Notes: generated from the letters alone by a model not told the origin. A stretch of DNA of 64,000 nucleotides from Helicobacter suis HS1 (GCF_026000295.1 NZ_AP026769.1:620001-684000); one strand, 5' to 3'. Numbered from the stretch's first letter, positions 18,143-28,499 are shown. Program-made: numbers and translations.

Positions 18143-18580
18143 GTGGTGAATGTGAAGTTAGGAATGGCTAGTTTAGTTATTGCCGGGTTGTGCACTGGTT
18201 TATTAGCAGAAAGTAACCCATTTGAGAGTAAAAGTGATAAGGAACTCATTGACATGGCCGGTAAAGTTGTGCCCAATCAAGTACCGGATTATAAAATGGA
18301 GCTTTATAAACGCACTAAAAAAATGAAACCTGAACAACGCAAAAAGTTCTATGAAAAAGTCATGGCTTCTGCGGATAAAAACACGGCTAACATGACTATG
18401 GAGGATTTTGGTAAGCGCATGGAGGCTATCCACGCGGCGATGAAGGCTAGGATTGCCAAAATGACACGGGCGCAGTTTAAAGCTAGTGGGTTGTTTTGGG
18501 ATCGTGGTCCACATGGACCAGGTTGTCCTTGCGATCACGGACCCCATGGGGATCACAAACCGCCACACCCTCATGACTAG
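18143..18580 (+). CDS. DUF1104 periplasmic protein with Gly/Pro/His/Cys tail
   Basis: 145 residues from a GTG at 18143; CGGAGGA at 18131-18137 is the ribosome site. A signal peptide ends at GLLA|ES, the core is DKELIDMAGKVVPNQVPDYK, and the tail is RGPHGPGCPCDHGPHGDHK with a CPC pair and seven His. The first ~50 codons are almost identical at the DNA level to the next gene (18677), showing a recent tandem duplication, while the tails are different. Binding of metal by the tail is inferred. Confidence 0.75.
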   Translation: MVNVKLGMASLVIAGLCTGLLAESNPFESKSDKELIDMAGKVVPNQVPDYKMELYKRTKKMKPEQRKKFYEKVMASADKNTANMTMEDFGKRMEAIHAAMKARIAKMTRAQFKASGLFWDRGPHGPGCPCDHGPHGDHKPPHPHD

Positions 18581-18676
18581 TCTTGTTCGCATGGATTTTT
18601 AGTTCTAGATTTTTGGTTCAATGAAAAAGGCCTTGTATCTATTTGCATTAAACTAAATTAATATAAGGAGTTGGAA

Positions 18677-19117
18677 TTGACAAAAGTAAAATTAGGAATA
18701 GCCGGTTTGGTAATTGCCGGGTTGTGCACGGGTTTATTAGCAGAAAGTAACCCATTTGAGAGCAAAAGCGATAAGGAACTCATTGACATGGCCGGTAAGG
18801 TTGTGCCCAATCAAGTACCGGATTATAAAATGGAACTTTTTAAACGGATGAAGAAAATGAATGCGGATCAGAAAAAGAAGCTCTATGATGAGCTCAAAGC
18901 ATCTGCGGATAAAAACACAGCTAATATGACTATGGAAGAGTTTGAAAAACGCAGGCAAGCTATCCGCGCGGCTATCAAAGCTAGGGTTGCTAAAATGACA
19001 CGGGCGCAGTTTAAAGCTAGCGGGTTAGCTGGTAAAGCTTGTGGTTGCCATGCTAAATGTAATTGTGATATTGTAGGACCCTGTACTTGTGGGGGAGAAC
19101 ACAAACACAAACACTAA
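18677..19117 (+). CDS. DUF1104 periplasmic protein with Cys-rich tail
   Basis: About 146 residues from a TTG at 18677, six bases after AAGGAG (18665-18670); the TTG at 18671 abuts the ribosome site and is unlikely. It has the same signal and core as its neighbour, but the tail is CGCHAKCNCDIVGPCTCGG with six Cys followed by HKHKH, which looks like a metallothionein-like metal site. It lies about 130 bases before katA. Confidence 0.75.
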   Translation: MTKVKLGIAGLVIAGLCTGLLAESNPFESKSDKELIDMAGKVVPNQVPDYKMELFKRMKKMNADQKKKLYDELKASADKNTANMTMEEFEKRRQAIRAAIKARVAKMTRAQFKASGLAGKACGCHAKCNCDIVGPCTCGGEHKHKH

Positions 19118-19245
19118 AAATCCTTTCCTCAGGCTAGCGCTTGGGGGCGGTATCTTTCTTAAAATCTAAAGGGTGTTGCTAAGCTTGTTCTTTTATGCTA
19201 CACTTTCTTTAGGGTTTTTAACCCAGTCAACATGAAAGGATTTTA

Positions 19246-20724
19246 ATGAAAGATAGGGATCTAACCAATGCTGTAGGCGCGCCTGTTGGCAATAATCAAG
19301 ATTTGCTCACCGCAGGTCCAAAGGGTCCTGCTTTGCTCCAAAATACTTGGTTTTTAGAAAAACTCGCCCATTTTGATCGCGAACGCATCCCTGAAAGGGT
19401 AGTGCATGCCAAAGGAAGCGGGGCTTATGGAGCACTCACCGTTACAAGCTCTGAAATTACAAAATATTGTAAAGCCAAACTTTTTAGTGAGGTGGGCAAA
19501 AAGACCCCTTGTTTTTTGCGCTTCTCCACTGTGGCAGGCGAAAAAGGTTCAGCAGATGCAGAACGCGATCCTAGAGGTTTTGCGCTTAAGCTGTATACCG
19601 AAGAGGGTAATTGGGATATTGTGGGTAATAATACCCCCGTATTTTTCATTAGAGATCCACTTAAATTTCCTGATTTTATCCACACGCAAAAACGCCACCC
19701 ACAAACCAATCTCAAAGACGCTACGATGGTATGGGATTTTTTTAGCCTTATGCCAGAAAGTTTGCACCAAATTACGATTTTAATGAGCGATAGAGGTATT
19801 CCTAAGAGTTATCGCCATATGAATGGTTATGCTAGCCACACCTTTAGCCTTATTAATCAGAAAGAAGAGCGCTTTTGGGTGAAGTTTCATTTTAAAACTT
19901 TGCAGGGTATTGAAAATCTTAGCAGTGAGGAGGCAGCACGCATACGCATGCATGATATGGATTCTCACCAGCGCGATCTATTTAGAGCCATTGAACAAAA
20001 AGATTACCCTAAATGGCGTTTTTGTGTACAGATCATGCCTGAAAAAGATGCAAAAGACTACAGATTCCACCCTTTTGATGTTACTAAAGTGTGGAGTCAT
20101 AAGGATTACCCTTTAATTGAAGTGGGCATTTTAGAACTCAACAAAAATCCCCAAAATTATTTTGCCGAAGTGGAACAATCTGCCTTTAATCCTGCCCACA
20201 TTGTCCCCGGTATTGGCTATAGCCCCGATCGCATGCTACAAGGGCGGCTTTTTGCTTATGGGGATACCCAGCGCTATCGCTTAGGGATTAATCATAGCCA
20301 ATTACCTGTAAATGCTCCCCGTTGTCCCTTTGCCACCTCTTCTAAGGATGGTTTGATGCAAAGTGGGCTCTATGCTATAGAGCGCGCATATGAGCCTAGC
20401 TCTTTGGGTGGTTACAAAGAAGTTTCCCACGCACGCGAGAATAAATTAGATTTATCCAAACTAGAAGAGGAATTTAGCGCCTATGCCTATGATTTTAGAG
20501 AACTAGATAAGGATTATTACACCCAAGCAGGCGATCTTTTTAATTTAATGTCTAAAGAGGAACAAGAGCGTACTTGCCAAAATATCGTTGATTCTATGCA
20601 GGGCGTACCTGAGCAAATTGTCAAGCGCCAATTAGAACATTTTAATAAAGCCAATGCATACTATGGAGCACGGGTTAAAGAGTTATGGATTAATGCATGC
20701 AAGATTGGCTTGAAAGACTCTTGA
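19246..20724 (+). CDS. katA: Catalase (monofunctional, heme)
   Basis: 492 residues, converting H2O2 to water and O2. The active-site block [17 protein letters not shown] carries the distal His (about residue 56). [20 protein letters not shown] and the Asn-containing [12 protein letters not shown] are typical of clade 3 catalases. The proximal heme ligand Tyr is in [14 protein letters not shown] (about residue 340). There is no signal peptide; Helicobacter KatA is nevertheless found in both cytoplasm and periplasm. A TACACT -10-like box lies at 19199-19204. The 3' end overlaps the next gene by 28 bases. Confidence 0.96.
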   Translation: MKDRDLTNAVGAPVGNNQDLLTAGPKGPALLQNTWFLEKLAHFDRERIPERVVHAKGSGAYGALTVTSSEITKYCKAKLFSEVGKKTPCFLRFSTVAGEKGSADAERDPRGFALKLYTEEGNWDIVGNNTPVFFIRDPLKFPDFIHTQKRHPQTNLKDATMVWDFFSLMPESLHQITILMSDRGIPKSYRHMNGYASHTFSLINQKEERFWVKFHFKTLQGIENLSSEEAARIRMHDMDSHQRDLFRAIEQKDYPKWRFCVQIMPEKDAKDYRFHPFDVTKVWSHKDYPLIEVGILELNKNPQNYFAEVEQSAFNPAHIVPGIGYSPDRMLQGRLFAYGDTQRYRLGINHSQLPVNAPRCPFATSSKDGLMQSGLYAIERAYEPSSLGGYKEVSHARENKLDLSKLEEEFSAYAYDFRELDKDYYTQAGDLFNLMSKEEQERTCQNIVDSMQGVPEQIVKRQLEHFNKANAYYGARVKELWINACKIGLKDS

Positions 20725-20915
20725 AAGAATACAAGACCCGTCTCTTTGTGATTTACTGGGTGCGCTGGATGATCTCAGCTTTGGTGATGATGCCTTTTAT
20801 GTTGTTTTTTGAGTGGCTTCATGTCTCCCTTTGGCTCAACTTATTACTAGGCCAAAGCATCGGCGCACTCATCTTTTTTAAGATAGATAAATTCATTTTC
20901 CGCTCCAAAGACTAA
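20697..20915 (+). CDS. Small two-helix membrane protein overlapping katA
   Basis: 72 residues, starting [15 protein letters not shown] inside the katA 3' end, out of frame with katA. Two membrane helices are predicted (about residues 17-38 and 45-62), with a basic tail IFRSKD. The overlap suggests translational coupling with catalase. It does not resemble the catalase-associated ankyrin-type protein KapA that accompanies katA in H. pylori. Function unknown. Confidence 0.65.
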   Translation: MQDWLERLLKEYKTRLFVIYWVRWMISALVMMPFMLFFEWLHVSLWLNLLLGQSIGALIFFKIDKFIFRSKD

Positions 20916-20950
20916 ATATCAAATATCAGATTACCTAAGTAAAGTTAGGT

Positions 20951-20956
20951 TATACT
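20951..20956 (+). promoter_or_regulatory. Probable -10 box of typA
   Basis: TATACT at 20951-20956, 37 bases before the typA start, with GAGG at about 20982-20985 as ribosome site. Confidence 0.45.
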
Positions 20957-20992
20957 GACCCCTCCAGAATTTTTATTTTACTGAGGTTTTAG

Positions 20993-22792
20993 ATGCAAAA
21001 AATCAGAAATATCGCCGTTATTGCCCATGTTGACCATGGCAAAACCACTTTAGTAGACGGCTTACTCACCCAATCTGGGACTTTTAGCGCACACGATAAA
21101 ATTGATGAGCGCATGATGGATAGCAACGATTTAGAAAGAGAACGGGGTATCACCATTTTGTCTAAAAATACTGCTATCCACTACAAGGACACCAAAATTA
21201 ATATCATAGATACCCCCGGACACGCCGACTTTGGCGGCGAGGTAGAGCGGGTATTAAAAATGGTAGATGGCGTGTTGCTTTTAGTAGATGCACAAGAAGG
21301 CGTGATGCCGCAAACCAAATTTGTAGTTAAAAAGGCGCTAAGTTTTGGGATTTGCCCTATTGTGGTGGTAAATAAAATTGATAAAAGCGCAGCCCAGCCG
21401 GATAAAGTAGTAGATGAAGTCTTTGATTTATTTGTGGCTATGGGAGCGAGCGATGATCAGCTAGATTTTCCGGTTGTCTATGCCGCCGCACGCGATGGGT
21501 ATGCTATCAAAGATCTAAATGATGAGAGAAAAAATTTAGAACCCCTTTTTGAGACTATTATTTCTCATGTTAAAGCCCCAAGTGGCGCGTCTAATGAGCC
21601 CTTACAAATGCAGATTTTTACTTTAGATTATGATAATTATGTGGGCAAAATTGGCATCGCGCGGGTATTTAATGGGCAGATTAAAAAAGGGGATATACTC
21701 TCTCTTTATAAAAGCGATGGGAGTAAGGAAAATGGCCGCATCACTAAATTAATTGGCTTTTTAGGCTTAGCTAGAATGGAGATCGAGCAGGCAGAAGCGG
21801 GCGATATTGTAGCCATTGCGGGCTTTAGTGCGATGGATGTAGGCGATAGTGTGGTTGATCCTAATAATCCTATGCCACTTGATCCCATGCACCTTGAAGA
21901 GCCTACTATGAGTGTGGTTTTTGCCATTAATGATTCTCCACTAGCCGGTACAGAGGGCAAACATGTAACCGCTAATAAACTTAAAGATCGTTTGTTTAAA
22001 GAAATGCAAACCAATATTGCGATGAAGTGTGAGGAAATGGGCGAGGGCAAGTTTAAAGTGAGCGGACGCGGGGAGTTACAAATCACCATTTTAGCCGAGA
22101 ATTTGCGCCGTGAGGGTTTTGAATTTAGTATCTCTCGCCCTGAAGTTATTATAAAAGTACAAGACGGGGTTAAATTAGAACCCTTTGAACATTTAGTCAT
22201 AGATACCCCCCAAGATTTTAGCGGCGCAATCATTGAAAGATTAGGGCGACGCAAGGCTGAGATGAAGGCGATGCAACCTATGGATGCAGGCTATAGCCGT
22301 TTGGAGTTTGAAATCCCGGCTAGAGGCTTAATTGGCTATAGAAGCGAGTTTTTAACCGATACAAAGGGCGAGGGGGTGATGAATCACTCTTTTTTAGAAT
22401 TTAGACCCTTTAGCGGGAGTGTAGAATCGCGCAAGAACGGCGCGCTTGTGAGTATGGAAAATGGCGATGCCACCGCTTTTTCACTCTTTAATATCCAAGA
22501 GAGAGGCACGCTTTTTATCAACCCACAAACAAAGGTCTATGTGGGCATGGTTATTGGTGAGCATAGCCGCGATAACGATTTAGAGGTTAATCCTATTAAA
22601 GCCAAACACCTTACTAACATGCGCGCTAGTGGGAGCGACGAGGCGATCAAACTCACCCCACCTAGAATCATGGCCTTAGAGAGGGCTTTAGAGTGGATTG
22701 AAGAGGACGAGCTTTTAGAGATCACCCCTATTAATTTGCGTATCCGTAAAAAGACACTAGATCCAACTACACGCCGACGCATTAAGAAATAA
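20993..22792 (+). CDS. typA: Ribosome-associated GTPase TypA/BipA
   Basis: 599 residues. Translational GTPase motifs are [13 protein letters not shown] (G1, from residue 9), ERERGITI (G2), [11 protein letters not shown] (G3) and NKIDK (G4). The BipA C-terminal signature [20 protein letters not shown] is present, and the end is [15 protein letters not shown]. It aids 50S assembly and stress adaptation. The start ATG follows GAGG. nrdA follows after 10 bases. Confidence 0.95.
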   Translation: MQKIRNIAVIAHVDHGKTTLVDGLLTQSGTFSAHDKIDERMMDSNDLERERGITILSKNTAIHYKDTKINIIDTPGHADFGGEVERVLKMVDGVLLLVDAQEGVMPQTKFVVKKALSFGICPIVVVNKIDKSAAQPDKVVDEVFDLFVAMGASDDQLDFPVVYAAARDGYAIKDLNDERKNLEPLFETIISHVKAPSGASNEPLQMQIFTLDYDNYVGKIGIARVFNGQIKKGDILSLYKSDGSKENGRITKLIGFLGLARMEIEQAEAGDIVAIAGFSAMDVGDSVVDPNNPMPLDPMHLEEPTMSVVFAINDSPLAGTEGKHVTANKLKDRLFKEMQTNIAMKCEEMGEGKFKVSGRGELQITILAENLRREGFEFSISRPEVIIKVQDGVKLEPFEHLVIDTPQDFSGAIIERLGRRKAEMKAMQPMDAGYSRLEFEIPARGLIGYRSEFLTDTKGEGVMNHSFLEFRPFSGSVESRKNGALVSMENGDATAFSLFNIQERGTLFINPQTKVYVGMVIGEHSRDNDLEVNPIKAKHLTNMRASGSDEAIKLTPPRIMALERALEWIEEDELLEITPINLRIRKKTLDPTTRRRIKK

Positions 22793-22802
22793 AGGTATTT
22801 TC

Positions 22803-25157
22803 ATGGAAATGACAGCCACTAAGCGCAATGAGAGTAAAGTTTTGCCAGAACAACAGATAGAACAAATCAAGCAAATTATCCACAAGGCTACAGAAGGCCT
22901 AACAGGTTTGGATAAACAAGAATTTGAAACAGAAGCCTTACACTGCAATAGCACCCAAGATCTCTTTACAAGTCTTATTAAAATGGCGGTGGATAGAATA
23001 GATGTGGATGCGCCTAATTGGAGTTTTGTAGCAGCAAGGCTTTTTTTAGAGGATTTATACCAAAAGGTGAGTGGCTTTAGCGGATATTTGCCTTTAAGGG
23101 TGTATTTGGAGCGAGGAGAGAGTAAGGGGCGTATTGTACGGGGGTTTAAAGAAAAGTTTGATTTAGAATTACTAGATAGTGCTTTAAAACCTGAGCGCGA
23201 TTGGCAGTTTAATTATCTAGGCATCAAAACGCTTTATGATCGCTATTTGCTTAAAGATGAATCCAACCACCCCATAGAATTACCCCAACATATGTTTATG
23301 GCTATCGCGATGTTTTTAGCCCAAAATGAGAGCGATCCTAATGCCCGCGCTTTAGAATTTTACGGGGTATTAAGCCGCTTTGAGCTCATGTGTGCCACCC
23401 CAACTTTGGCCAATGCTAGAACCCCTAACCACCAGCTTAGTTCTTGTTACATTGGGAGTACCCCGGATAATATTGAGGGTATTTTTGATAGCTATAAAGA
23501 CATGGCTTTACTCTCTAAATATGGCGGGGGCATTGGCTGGGATTTTAGCCAAGTGCGCTGTTTGGGTAGTTTTATTGATGGGCATAAAAGCGCGAGTGCG
23601 GGAGTGATTCCTTTTTTAAAAATTGCTAATGATGTGGCAGTGGCGGTGGATCAACTAGGTACGCGTAAAGGCGCGATTGCAGTGTATTTAGAAATCTGGC
23701 ACATGGATATTTTAGAATTTATTGATCTGCGTAAAAATAGCGGAGATGAGCGCCGCCGTGCCCACGATCTTTTTCCAGCTCTTTGGATCTGTGATTTGTT
23801 CATGCAAAGGGTGGAGGCAGATCAAGAATGGACACTTTTTGATCCTTATAGATGTCAAGATTTAACCCAGTGTTTTGGTGCAGAGTTTGAGGCAAAATAT
23901 TTAGCCTACGAGCAAGATAGCCACATGGTTAAACACCGCATAAAGGCGCGTGATCTATGGAAAAAGATTCTCACAAACTACTTTGAAACGGGTTTACCTT
24001 TCTTAGGCTTTAAAGATAATGCTAACCGCGCTAACCCTAATGGCCATGTTGGCATGATCCGCTCTTCTAATTTATGTACCGAGATTTATCAAAACACCAG
24101 TAGTAGCCACTATAAAATGCAAATAGATTTTACAGATGGCAGTAGAGAATTTTTTGAGGAATTAGAGGAAGTGTGCACAGATACCGGTATTACTAAAAGA
24201 GCCAATAAACTTAGTAGCAATGATTCTTTGGGGGGCAAAAAAATTTTCATGGCAAGTAAAGTAGCTGAGGAGGGAATGGTGGCTGTGTGCAATTTGGCTA
24301 GTTTAAATTTAAGCAAGATTAATAGCCAGCAGGATTTAGAGCGAGTCGTACCTATCGCAGTGCGCATGCTAGATAATGTTATTGATCTAAATTTTTACCC
24401 CATTTCTAAGGCCAAAGAAACCAACTTAAAAAGCCGCGCCATTGGTTTGGGGGTGATGGGCGAGGCGCAGATGTTAGCAGAGGCGCGCATTAAGTGGGGT
24501 AGCGCTGAACATGCCCTTAAAATGGATTTCTTATTAGAGAAAATGAGCTATGAGGCTATTAAAGCAAGTAGCCAGCTAGCTATTGAGCGGGGGAGTTATG
24601 CCTATTTTGAGGGTTCAGCTTGGAGTCAGGGGATTTTTCCAATAGATTACATCAAGCAGGAAGTTAAAGAAATTAGCCCGCATAAACCCCGTTGTGATTG
24701 GAAAAGTCTTAAAAAGAAAGTCAAAGAGCAGGGTTTGAGAAATGGCTATTTAATGGCCATTGCGCCCACAAGCTCTATTTCTATTTTGGTAGGTACAACC
24801 CAAACCATTGAGCCTATTTATCAAAAAAAGTGGCTGGAGGAGAATTTAAGCGGGTTAATTCCGGTTGTAGTGCCCTCTTTAAGTTTAGAAACTTGGCCCT
24901 TTTACACCTCTGCCTATGATATTGATGCTAAGGATATGATTAAGTTAGCAGCGGTGCGCCAAAAATGGATCGATCAAGGGCAGAGTCTGAATCTATTTTT
25001 GCGCCCTAAAAAGGCTAGCGGGAAGCTCTTGCATGAAATCTATTATTTGGCTTGGAAACTAGGGCTTAAATCCACCTACTACCTACGCACCCAAAGCCCG
25101 GATCTAGAAATCCAAAATATCTTAGATCGATCTATAGAGTGTTATCAGTGTCAGTAG
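22803..25157 (+). CDS. nrdA: Ribonucleoside-diphosphate reductase alpha subunit, class Ia
   Basis: 784 residues, making deoxynucleotides from NDPs with a separate NrdB radical subunit that is not in this window. The ATP-cone-like N-terminus is short. Visible sites are ATPTLANARTPNHQLSSCY (redox Cys), NLCTEI (active-site Cys/Glu), APTSSISILVGTTQTIEP, and the C-terminal redox pair in SIECYQCQ. It starts 10 bases after typA. The frame is intact. Confidence 0.95.
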   Translation: MEMTATKRNESKVLPEQQIEQIKQIIHKATEGLTGLDKQEFETEALHCNSTQDLFTSLIKMAVDRIDVDAPNWSFVAARLFLEDLYQKVSGFSGYLPLRVYLERGESKGRIVRGFKEKFDLELLDSALKPERDWQFNYLGIKTLYDRYLLKDESNHPIELPQHMFMAIAMFLAQNESDPNARALEFYGVLSRFELMCATPTLANARTPNHQLSSCYIGSTPDNIEGIFDSYKDMALLSKYGGGIGWDFSQVRCLGSFIDGHKSASAGVIPFLKIANDVAVAVDQLGTRKGAIAVYLEIWHMDILEFIDLRKNSGDERRRAHDLFPALWICDLFMQRVEADQEWTLFDPYRCQDLTQCFGAEFEAKYLAYEQDSHMVKHRIKARDLWKKILTNYFETGLPFLGFKDNANRANPNGHVGMIRSSNLCTEIYQNTSSSHYKMQIDFTDGSREFFEELEEVCTDTGITKRANKLSSNDSLGGKKIFMASKVAEEGMVAVCNLASLNLSKINSQQDLERVVPIAVRMLDNVIDLNFYPISKAKETNLKSRAIGLGVMGEAQMLAEARIKWGSAEHALKMDFLLEKMSYEAIKASSQLAIERGSYAYFEGSAWSQGIFPIDYIKQEVKEISPHKPRCDWKSLKKKVKEQGLRNGYLMAIAPTSSISILVGTTQTIEPIYQKKWLEENLSGLIPVVVPSLSLETWPFYTSAYDIDAKDMIKLAAVRQKWIDQGQSLNLFLRPKKASGKLLHEIYYLAWKLGLKSTYYLRTQSPDLEIQNILDRSIECYQCQ

Positions 25158-25221
25158 GATAAATGTAGTCTGTTTTTGGGGAGGGGCATCTAAAAATTAA
25201 AATCACACCGCAAGGGTATAG

Positions 25222-26160
25222 ATGTTTGAGGAAATTTTTGAGGATAGTTTGGCACTAGACTTTTTTAAGCCAGATTTGATTGCAGATTTAAAGACAAGGG
25301 CAGAGCAGAGTAAAAAGAAGGGCTACATCACCTGTCTTGTACGGGACAAAGCGATTAAATTGACTCCTGAGGAGGTGGTGCGCCAACTTTATCTAGCTAA
25401 ACTCATAGAGGAGTATCACTACCCCAAAGAGCGTATTTTATTAGAATATCCCATTCATTTTGGTCGCGAAGTAAAAAGGGCTGATATTGTAGTGCTTGAT
25501 CAAGAAAATAACCTATATGTTGTGGTGGAGCTTAAAAAACCTAAGAAAAAAGAGGGGATGGCGCAGCTAAAGAGCTATGCCCACGCTAGCGGAGCACCCT
25601 TAGCGGTGTGGAGCAATGGAGCAGATGAGATCATCTTGCATCGTAGAAACCCCAATCACTTTATTAGTATCCCACATTTGCCCCATTACTATCAAAGCCT
25701 AAAAGAGGTGCTTAGCGAGCAGTTTAAATATGTGGATTTACTTAAAAAAGATGTCTTGAGTAAAGAGGGCTTAAATTTAAAATCGCGTATTCTCTTGATA
25801 GAAGATGAGGTGCTAGCTGGGGCAGGAGTTGATGCGTTTGAGGAGGTCTTTAAACTCATCTTTATTAAACTCTATGATGAACTTAACACTTATCGCAAAG
25901 ATAAAAAGCTGATCAATGATTACTACAATGCCCTAGAGTATAAAAACAGGGTTAAAGCAGATAAACTTTATGAGAAAATGCACAATTTAGAGTTTAGAAA
26001 TTATGAGGGTACGGGTAATCAGGAATTTAAAGATCGTTTAGAGCGCTTATTTACAGAGTCTAAAGAAAAATGGCCGGGTATTTTTCCTAAAGAGAACAGC
26101 ATCGCCCTAACCCCTAGCCATTTAGAAGTGTGTGTGAGTGTATTACAACCCGCGCCATAA
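25222..26160 (+). pseudogene. HsdR-N nuclease-domain gene, truncated by an IS element
   Basis: The intact part gives about 308 residues. KAIKLTPEEVVRQLYL…, YPKERILLEYPIHFGREVKRADIVVL and YVVVELKKPKKKEGMAQLKSYA form the PD-(D/E)xK nuclease core of HSDR_N domains (Asp in KRADIVV, ELKK). Such domains are fused to an N6-adenine methylase in many restriction proteins, and the end (ALTPSHLEVCVSVLQ) is where the methylase region would be expected to begin. At 26147 the gene runs into the left end of an ISHp608-like element and stops at 26160. The rest of the gene is not in the window. Probably non-functional as a restriction enzyme. Confidence 0.75.
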
Positions 26161-26200
26161 GCCCCTAGCTTTAGCTATGAGGATATAAGGCGCATGCTCT

Positions 26201-26239
26201 TGGAGCATATTGGAGCATATTGGAGCATATTGGAGCATA
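26201..26239 (+). repeat. Four tandem 10-bp repeats near the IS left end
   Basis: The unit TGGAGCATAT occurs three times followed by TGGAGCATA, between the left-end hairpin and the tnpA remnant. The other element (29447) lacks it. It may be replication slippage in the decayed element. Confidence 0.9.
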
Positions 26240-26283
26240 ACCTATTCACAATGTATTAGTTAACTATAGTTGCATATAGCACA

Positions 26284-26690
26284 TTGCATGAAATATATAA
26301 ATATATCAAATATAAGAGCAACAACAACATTGTCTATTCTTGCAAATACCACATTGTATGGTGATACAGGCAAAAGTCCTTGTAGATCAGGTAGAAGTAA
26401 GGTTAAAACAAATCATTTTGGAAGTGGCGCAAGAGCTAGAAGTAGAGATTTTGGAGATGGAAACAGATAAGGATCATATCCATATTTTGGCAGAAGTTGA
26501 TCCTAGCTTTGGGTGATGAAGTTTATTAGGACAGCTAAGGGTAGGAGTAGTCGGCTCTTAAGGCAAGAGTTTGCGCACTTAAGAACTAAATTGCCTACGC
26601 CAAACTCTTGTTTTACCTCTTCTGTAGGGGGTGCTCCTTTGGAAGTGATCAAACAATACATCGCCAATCAGCAAAACTCTAAAAAGACCC
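26284..26690 (+). pseudogene. tnpA: IS200/IS605 TnpA (Y1 HUH transposase) remnant
   Basis: Fragments in successive frames read as one TnpA. First comes IYKYIKYKSNNNIVYSCKYHIVW, broken by TGA. Next is a VLVDQVEVRLKQI…EMETDKDHIHILAEVDPSFG segment holding the HUH metal motif (H-I-H), with a frame change near 26370. After another one-base shift near 26513 come RSSRLLRQEF and VGGAPLEVIKQYIANQ with the position of the catalytic Tyr. One in-frame stop and two frameshifts make it non-functional. Confidence 0.8.
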
Positions 26691-26713
26691 AAGCAAAAAG
26701 AAAGGTGGAAGGC

Positions 26714-27768
26714 CTTAATCACCTACAAACAAAAGCTCTATAAAGCAAGCAAGAATAAGCATACAGGCAAGATTCTACGACTCTATGGCATTTGTTATAA
26801 CCATTGTATTGCTTTGCATAAGAGATATTATAGACTTTATAAGAAACACCTAAAGCTCTACACTCTATAAAAGCACATCACAAAATTAAAAAGAATAAAA
26901 CGCTTTGCTTTTTTAAAAACTCTAGGTTCTCAAACTCTACAAGAATTGGCAGAGAGAATTGATAAGGCCTTTCAAAGATTCTTTAAAAAACAAGGTAGAC
27001 CACCACGATTTAAAAGGGTGGCTTTATACCAATCTTTCACATTCAAGGGGGGAATAGGTTATAAAATCCAAAACAACCTTATCTCTTTTAATGGCTATTG
27101 CTTTAAGTTTGTTAAAACCTATGAGCTTGAGGGCAAACCTAAGACTATAACTATTAAAAGAGATAATCTAGGCGATTATTTCTTGTGTTTGGTGTGTGAA
27201 ATGGAGGATAAACCTAAGCCTGCAGGCAGTAATAACGTGGGGCTTGACTTTGGTTTAAAAACCTTTCTCACATGCTCTAGGCATACAAGTTCAATCACCT
27301 TTATTTTTCTCTAGATTTTTGCCTTTAATTAAATCTTGCTCTAAATTTCTCTCTAAAAAGCAAAGAGGTAGCCACAACCGCTTAAAAGCTAAGATTAAAC
27401 TAGCTAAGCTACACAGAAAAATTAAGTTTTTGAGGACAGACTTTTTCTATAAACTTGCTAACCATTTAGCTAAACAATATGCCCATGTTTTCATTGAAGA
27501 TTTGAACATGAAAGCCATGCAAATGTTGTGGGGTAGAAAGATTAGCGATCTAGCTTTTAGTGAGTTTGCAGCTATCTTAGAGAGAAAGACACAGGTGCAT
27601 AAGATAGATCGCTTCTATCCTAGCTCTAAGACTTGTTCTAGTTGTGGGACACTCAAAGAGGATTTAAGCCTAAAGGATAGGGTATTTAATTGCCACTCTT
27701 GCGGCCTTTCTTTTGATAGAGATTTAAACGCGAGCATTAATATACACAGAGTAAGGGCTCAACTCTAA
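26714..27768 (+). pseudogene. tnpB: TnpB remnant of the decayed element
   Basis: Closely similar to the intact TnpB at 29536. The N-terminal part YKQKLYKASKNKH…LRLYGICYNHC is interrupted by a TAA near 26870. The middle (26946-27314) ends in a frame change near 27277, after GLDFGLKTFLTCS. The C-terminal part (27319-27768) keeps FIEDLNMKAM and the zinc ribbon CSSCGTLKED…CHSCGLSFDRDLNASIN. The catalytic Asp, Glu and Asp codons all survive, but in separate frames. Confidence 0.85.
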
Positions 27769-27786
27769 AGAGTAGAGGCTGTAAGA

Positions 27787-27799
27787 CCTGCCTAGCAGG
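27787..27799 (+). ncRNA. Candidate omega-RNA hairpin, decayed element
   Basis: Stem CCTGC / GCAGG with loop CTA between tnpB and the right-end hairpin. In the second element the same site reads CCCGC / GCGGG (30610-30622), a compensatory C-G to T-A pair change. This supports a conserved RNA structure at the 3' end of tnpB, where omega-RNA (reRNA) is encoded in this family. Extent of the RNA is not determined. Confidence 0.5.
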
Positions 27800-27845
27800 C
27801 AAGCCTTGATGATCCCAGAATCCCCTAGCTTTAGCTATGGGGAGT

Positions 27846-28499
27846 ATGTCAACGCCAAGTGTTTCAGTTAGTGATCTTAACTTTGATCAAACACTTAAAA
27901 AGCTTTCAAATAACCTTGAAAATCTCAAAACCTATTGTAAGCCGCAAGAAAACCGCCAAATTGATGGCGTTATTCCAACAGATAGGAAAGACTTCCAAAA
28001 CCGCCTAAAAAATGGCATAGATCGCCTAAATAAGGCTATTGATAAACACAATCAAGGCTTAATTTTAGGCTCAGATCCATTATTAGTTAGCTTTGATCTT
28101 AATTTTTACCAGTCTATTGGTGTTGATTTAGATAGGCTTTTTATTGATCTAGCCGATTTAAGTTTTAGCCCAACTTTGCAGCCAGTGCCCACCTATCTTG
28201 GGCGCAAAACTCTAGGACTTGGCTACTTTTTGGGCTGTTTTGGGGTGTGTTATTTAAAAATAAACCGCGCAGAATTTGCAGAAAATAGCAGCGCTGAAAA
28301 TCACCCACTGCAGGTGCGCACTGATAAAACTTTTAGCGCCAAATGCTCCTTAGGTGTGCATCATAAAGAATATTTTTTTGATTTAAGCGATTCAAAATAC
28401 ACTTTTAGCGCTGTGCTTAAGGCAGAAAAAGGCGCGCGCTTGAGCATTAATGCAGATCAAGGGCTTTATATTGCTCATTTTGGTTTTTTAATTCTTTGA
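27846..28499 (+). CDS. Phage structural-region protein, second copy
   Basis: About 217 residues, nearly identical to the gene at 35041-35724: one difference noticed, Tyr for Asn near the C-terminus (SKYTF / SKNTF). The native 5' end is missing. Translation now begins at an ATG (27846) supplied by the right end of the IS element, where GGGGAG serves as ribosome site. It is followed by the terminase copy after nine bases. The fold has an N-terminal helical half (KKLSNNLENLKTYC, RLNKAIDKHNQG) and a beta-rich C-terminal half. Function unknown. Confidence 0.6.
   Translation: MSTPSVSVSDLNFDQTLKKLSNNLENLKTYCKPQENRQIDGVIPTDRKDFQNRLKNGIDRLNKAIDKHNQGLILGSDPLLVSFDLNFYQSIGVDLDRLFIDLADLSFSPTLQPVPTYLGRKTLGLGYFLGCFGVCYLKINRAEFAENSSAENHPLQVRTDKTFSAKCSLGVHHKEYFFDLSDSKYTFSAVLKAEKGARLSINADQGLYIAHFGFLIL

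Larger units (their letters stand above)
26147..27852 (+). mobile_element. Decayed IS605/IS608-family element (tnpA and tnpB broken)
   Basis: The left end follows TTAC (26143-26146), the target tetranucleotide of ISHp608. The right end finishes in TCAA (27849-27852), the ISHp608 right cleavage site. Both ends carry the same subterminal hairpin, CCCCTAGC-TTTA-GCTATGGGG (right end 27822-27842; imperfect at the left, 26162-26182). Inside are a tnpA remnant and a tnpB remnant in the same direction. The phage inverted repeat begins at exactly 27853, confirming the right boundary. Confidence 0.85.

Noticed and set aside
18143-19117. DUF1104 duplication as another ~3 kb artefact
   Set aside because: The copies are ~530 bases apart, diverge gradually and have different tails, as expected for real paralogues.
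20697-20915. Catalase-associated protein KapA
   Set aside because: KapA is longer and not a two-helix membrane protein; only the position agrees.
21706-22254. Reverse frame of 182 codons within typA
   Set aside because: Shadow of the well-supported typA frame; no ribosome site or family resemblance.
27319-27768. Separate transposase gene
   Set aside because: It is the C-terminal part of the decayed TnpB; the N-terminal part lies upstream in another frame.
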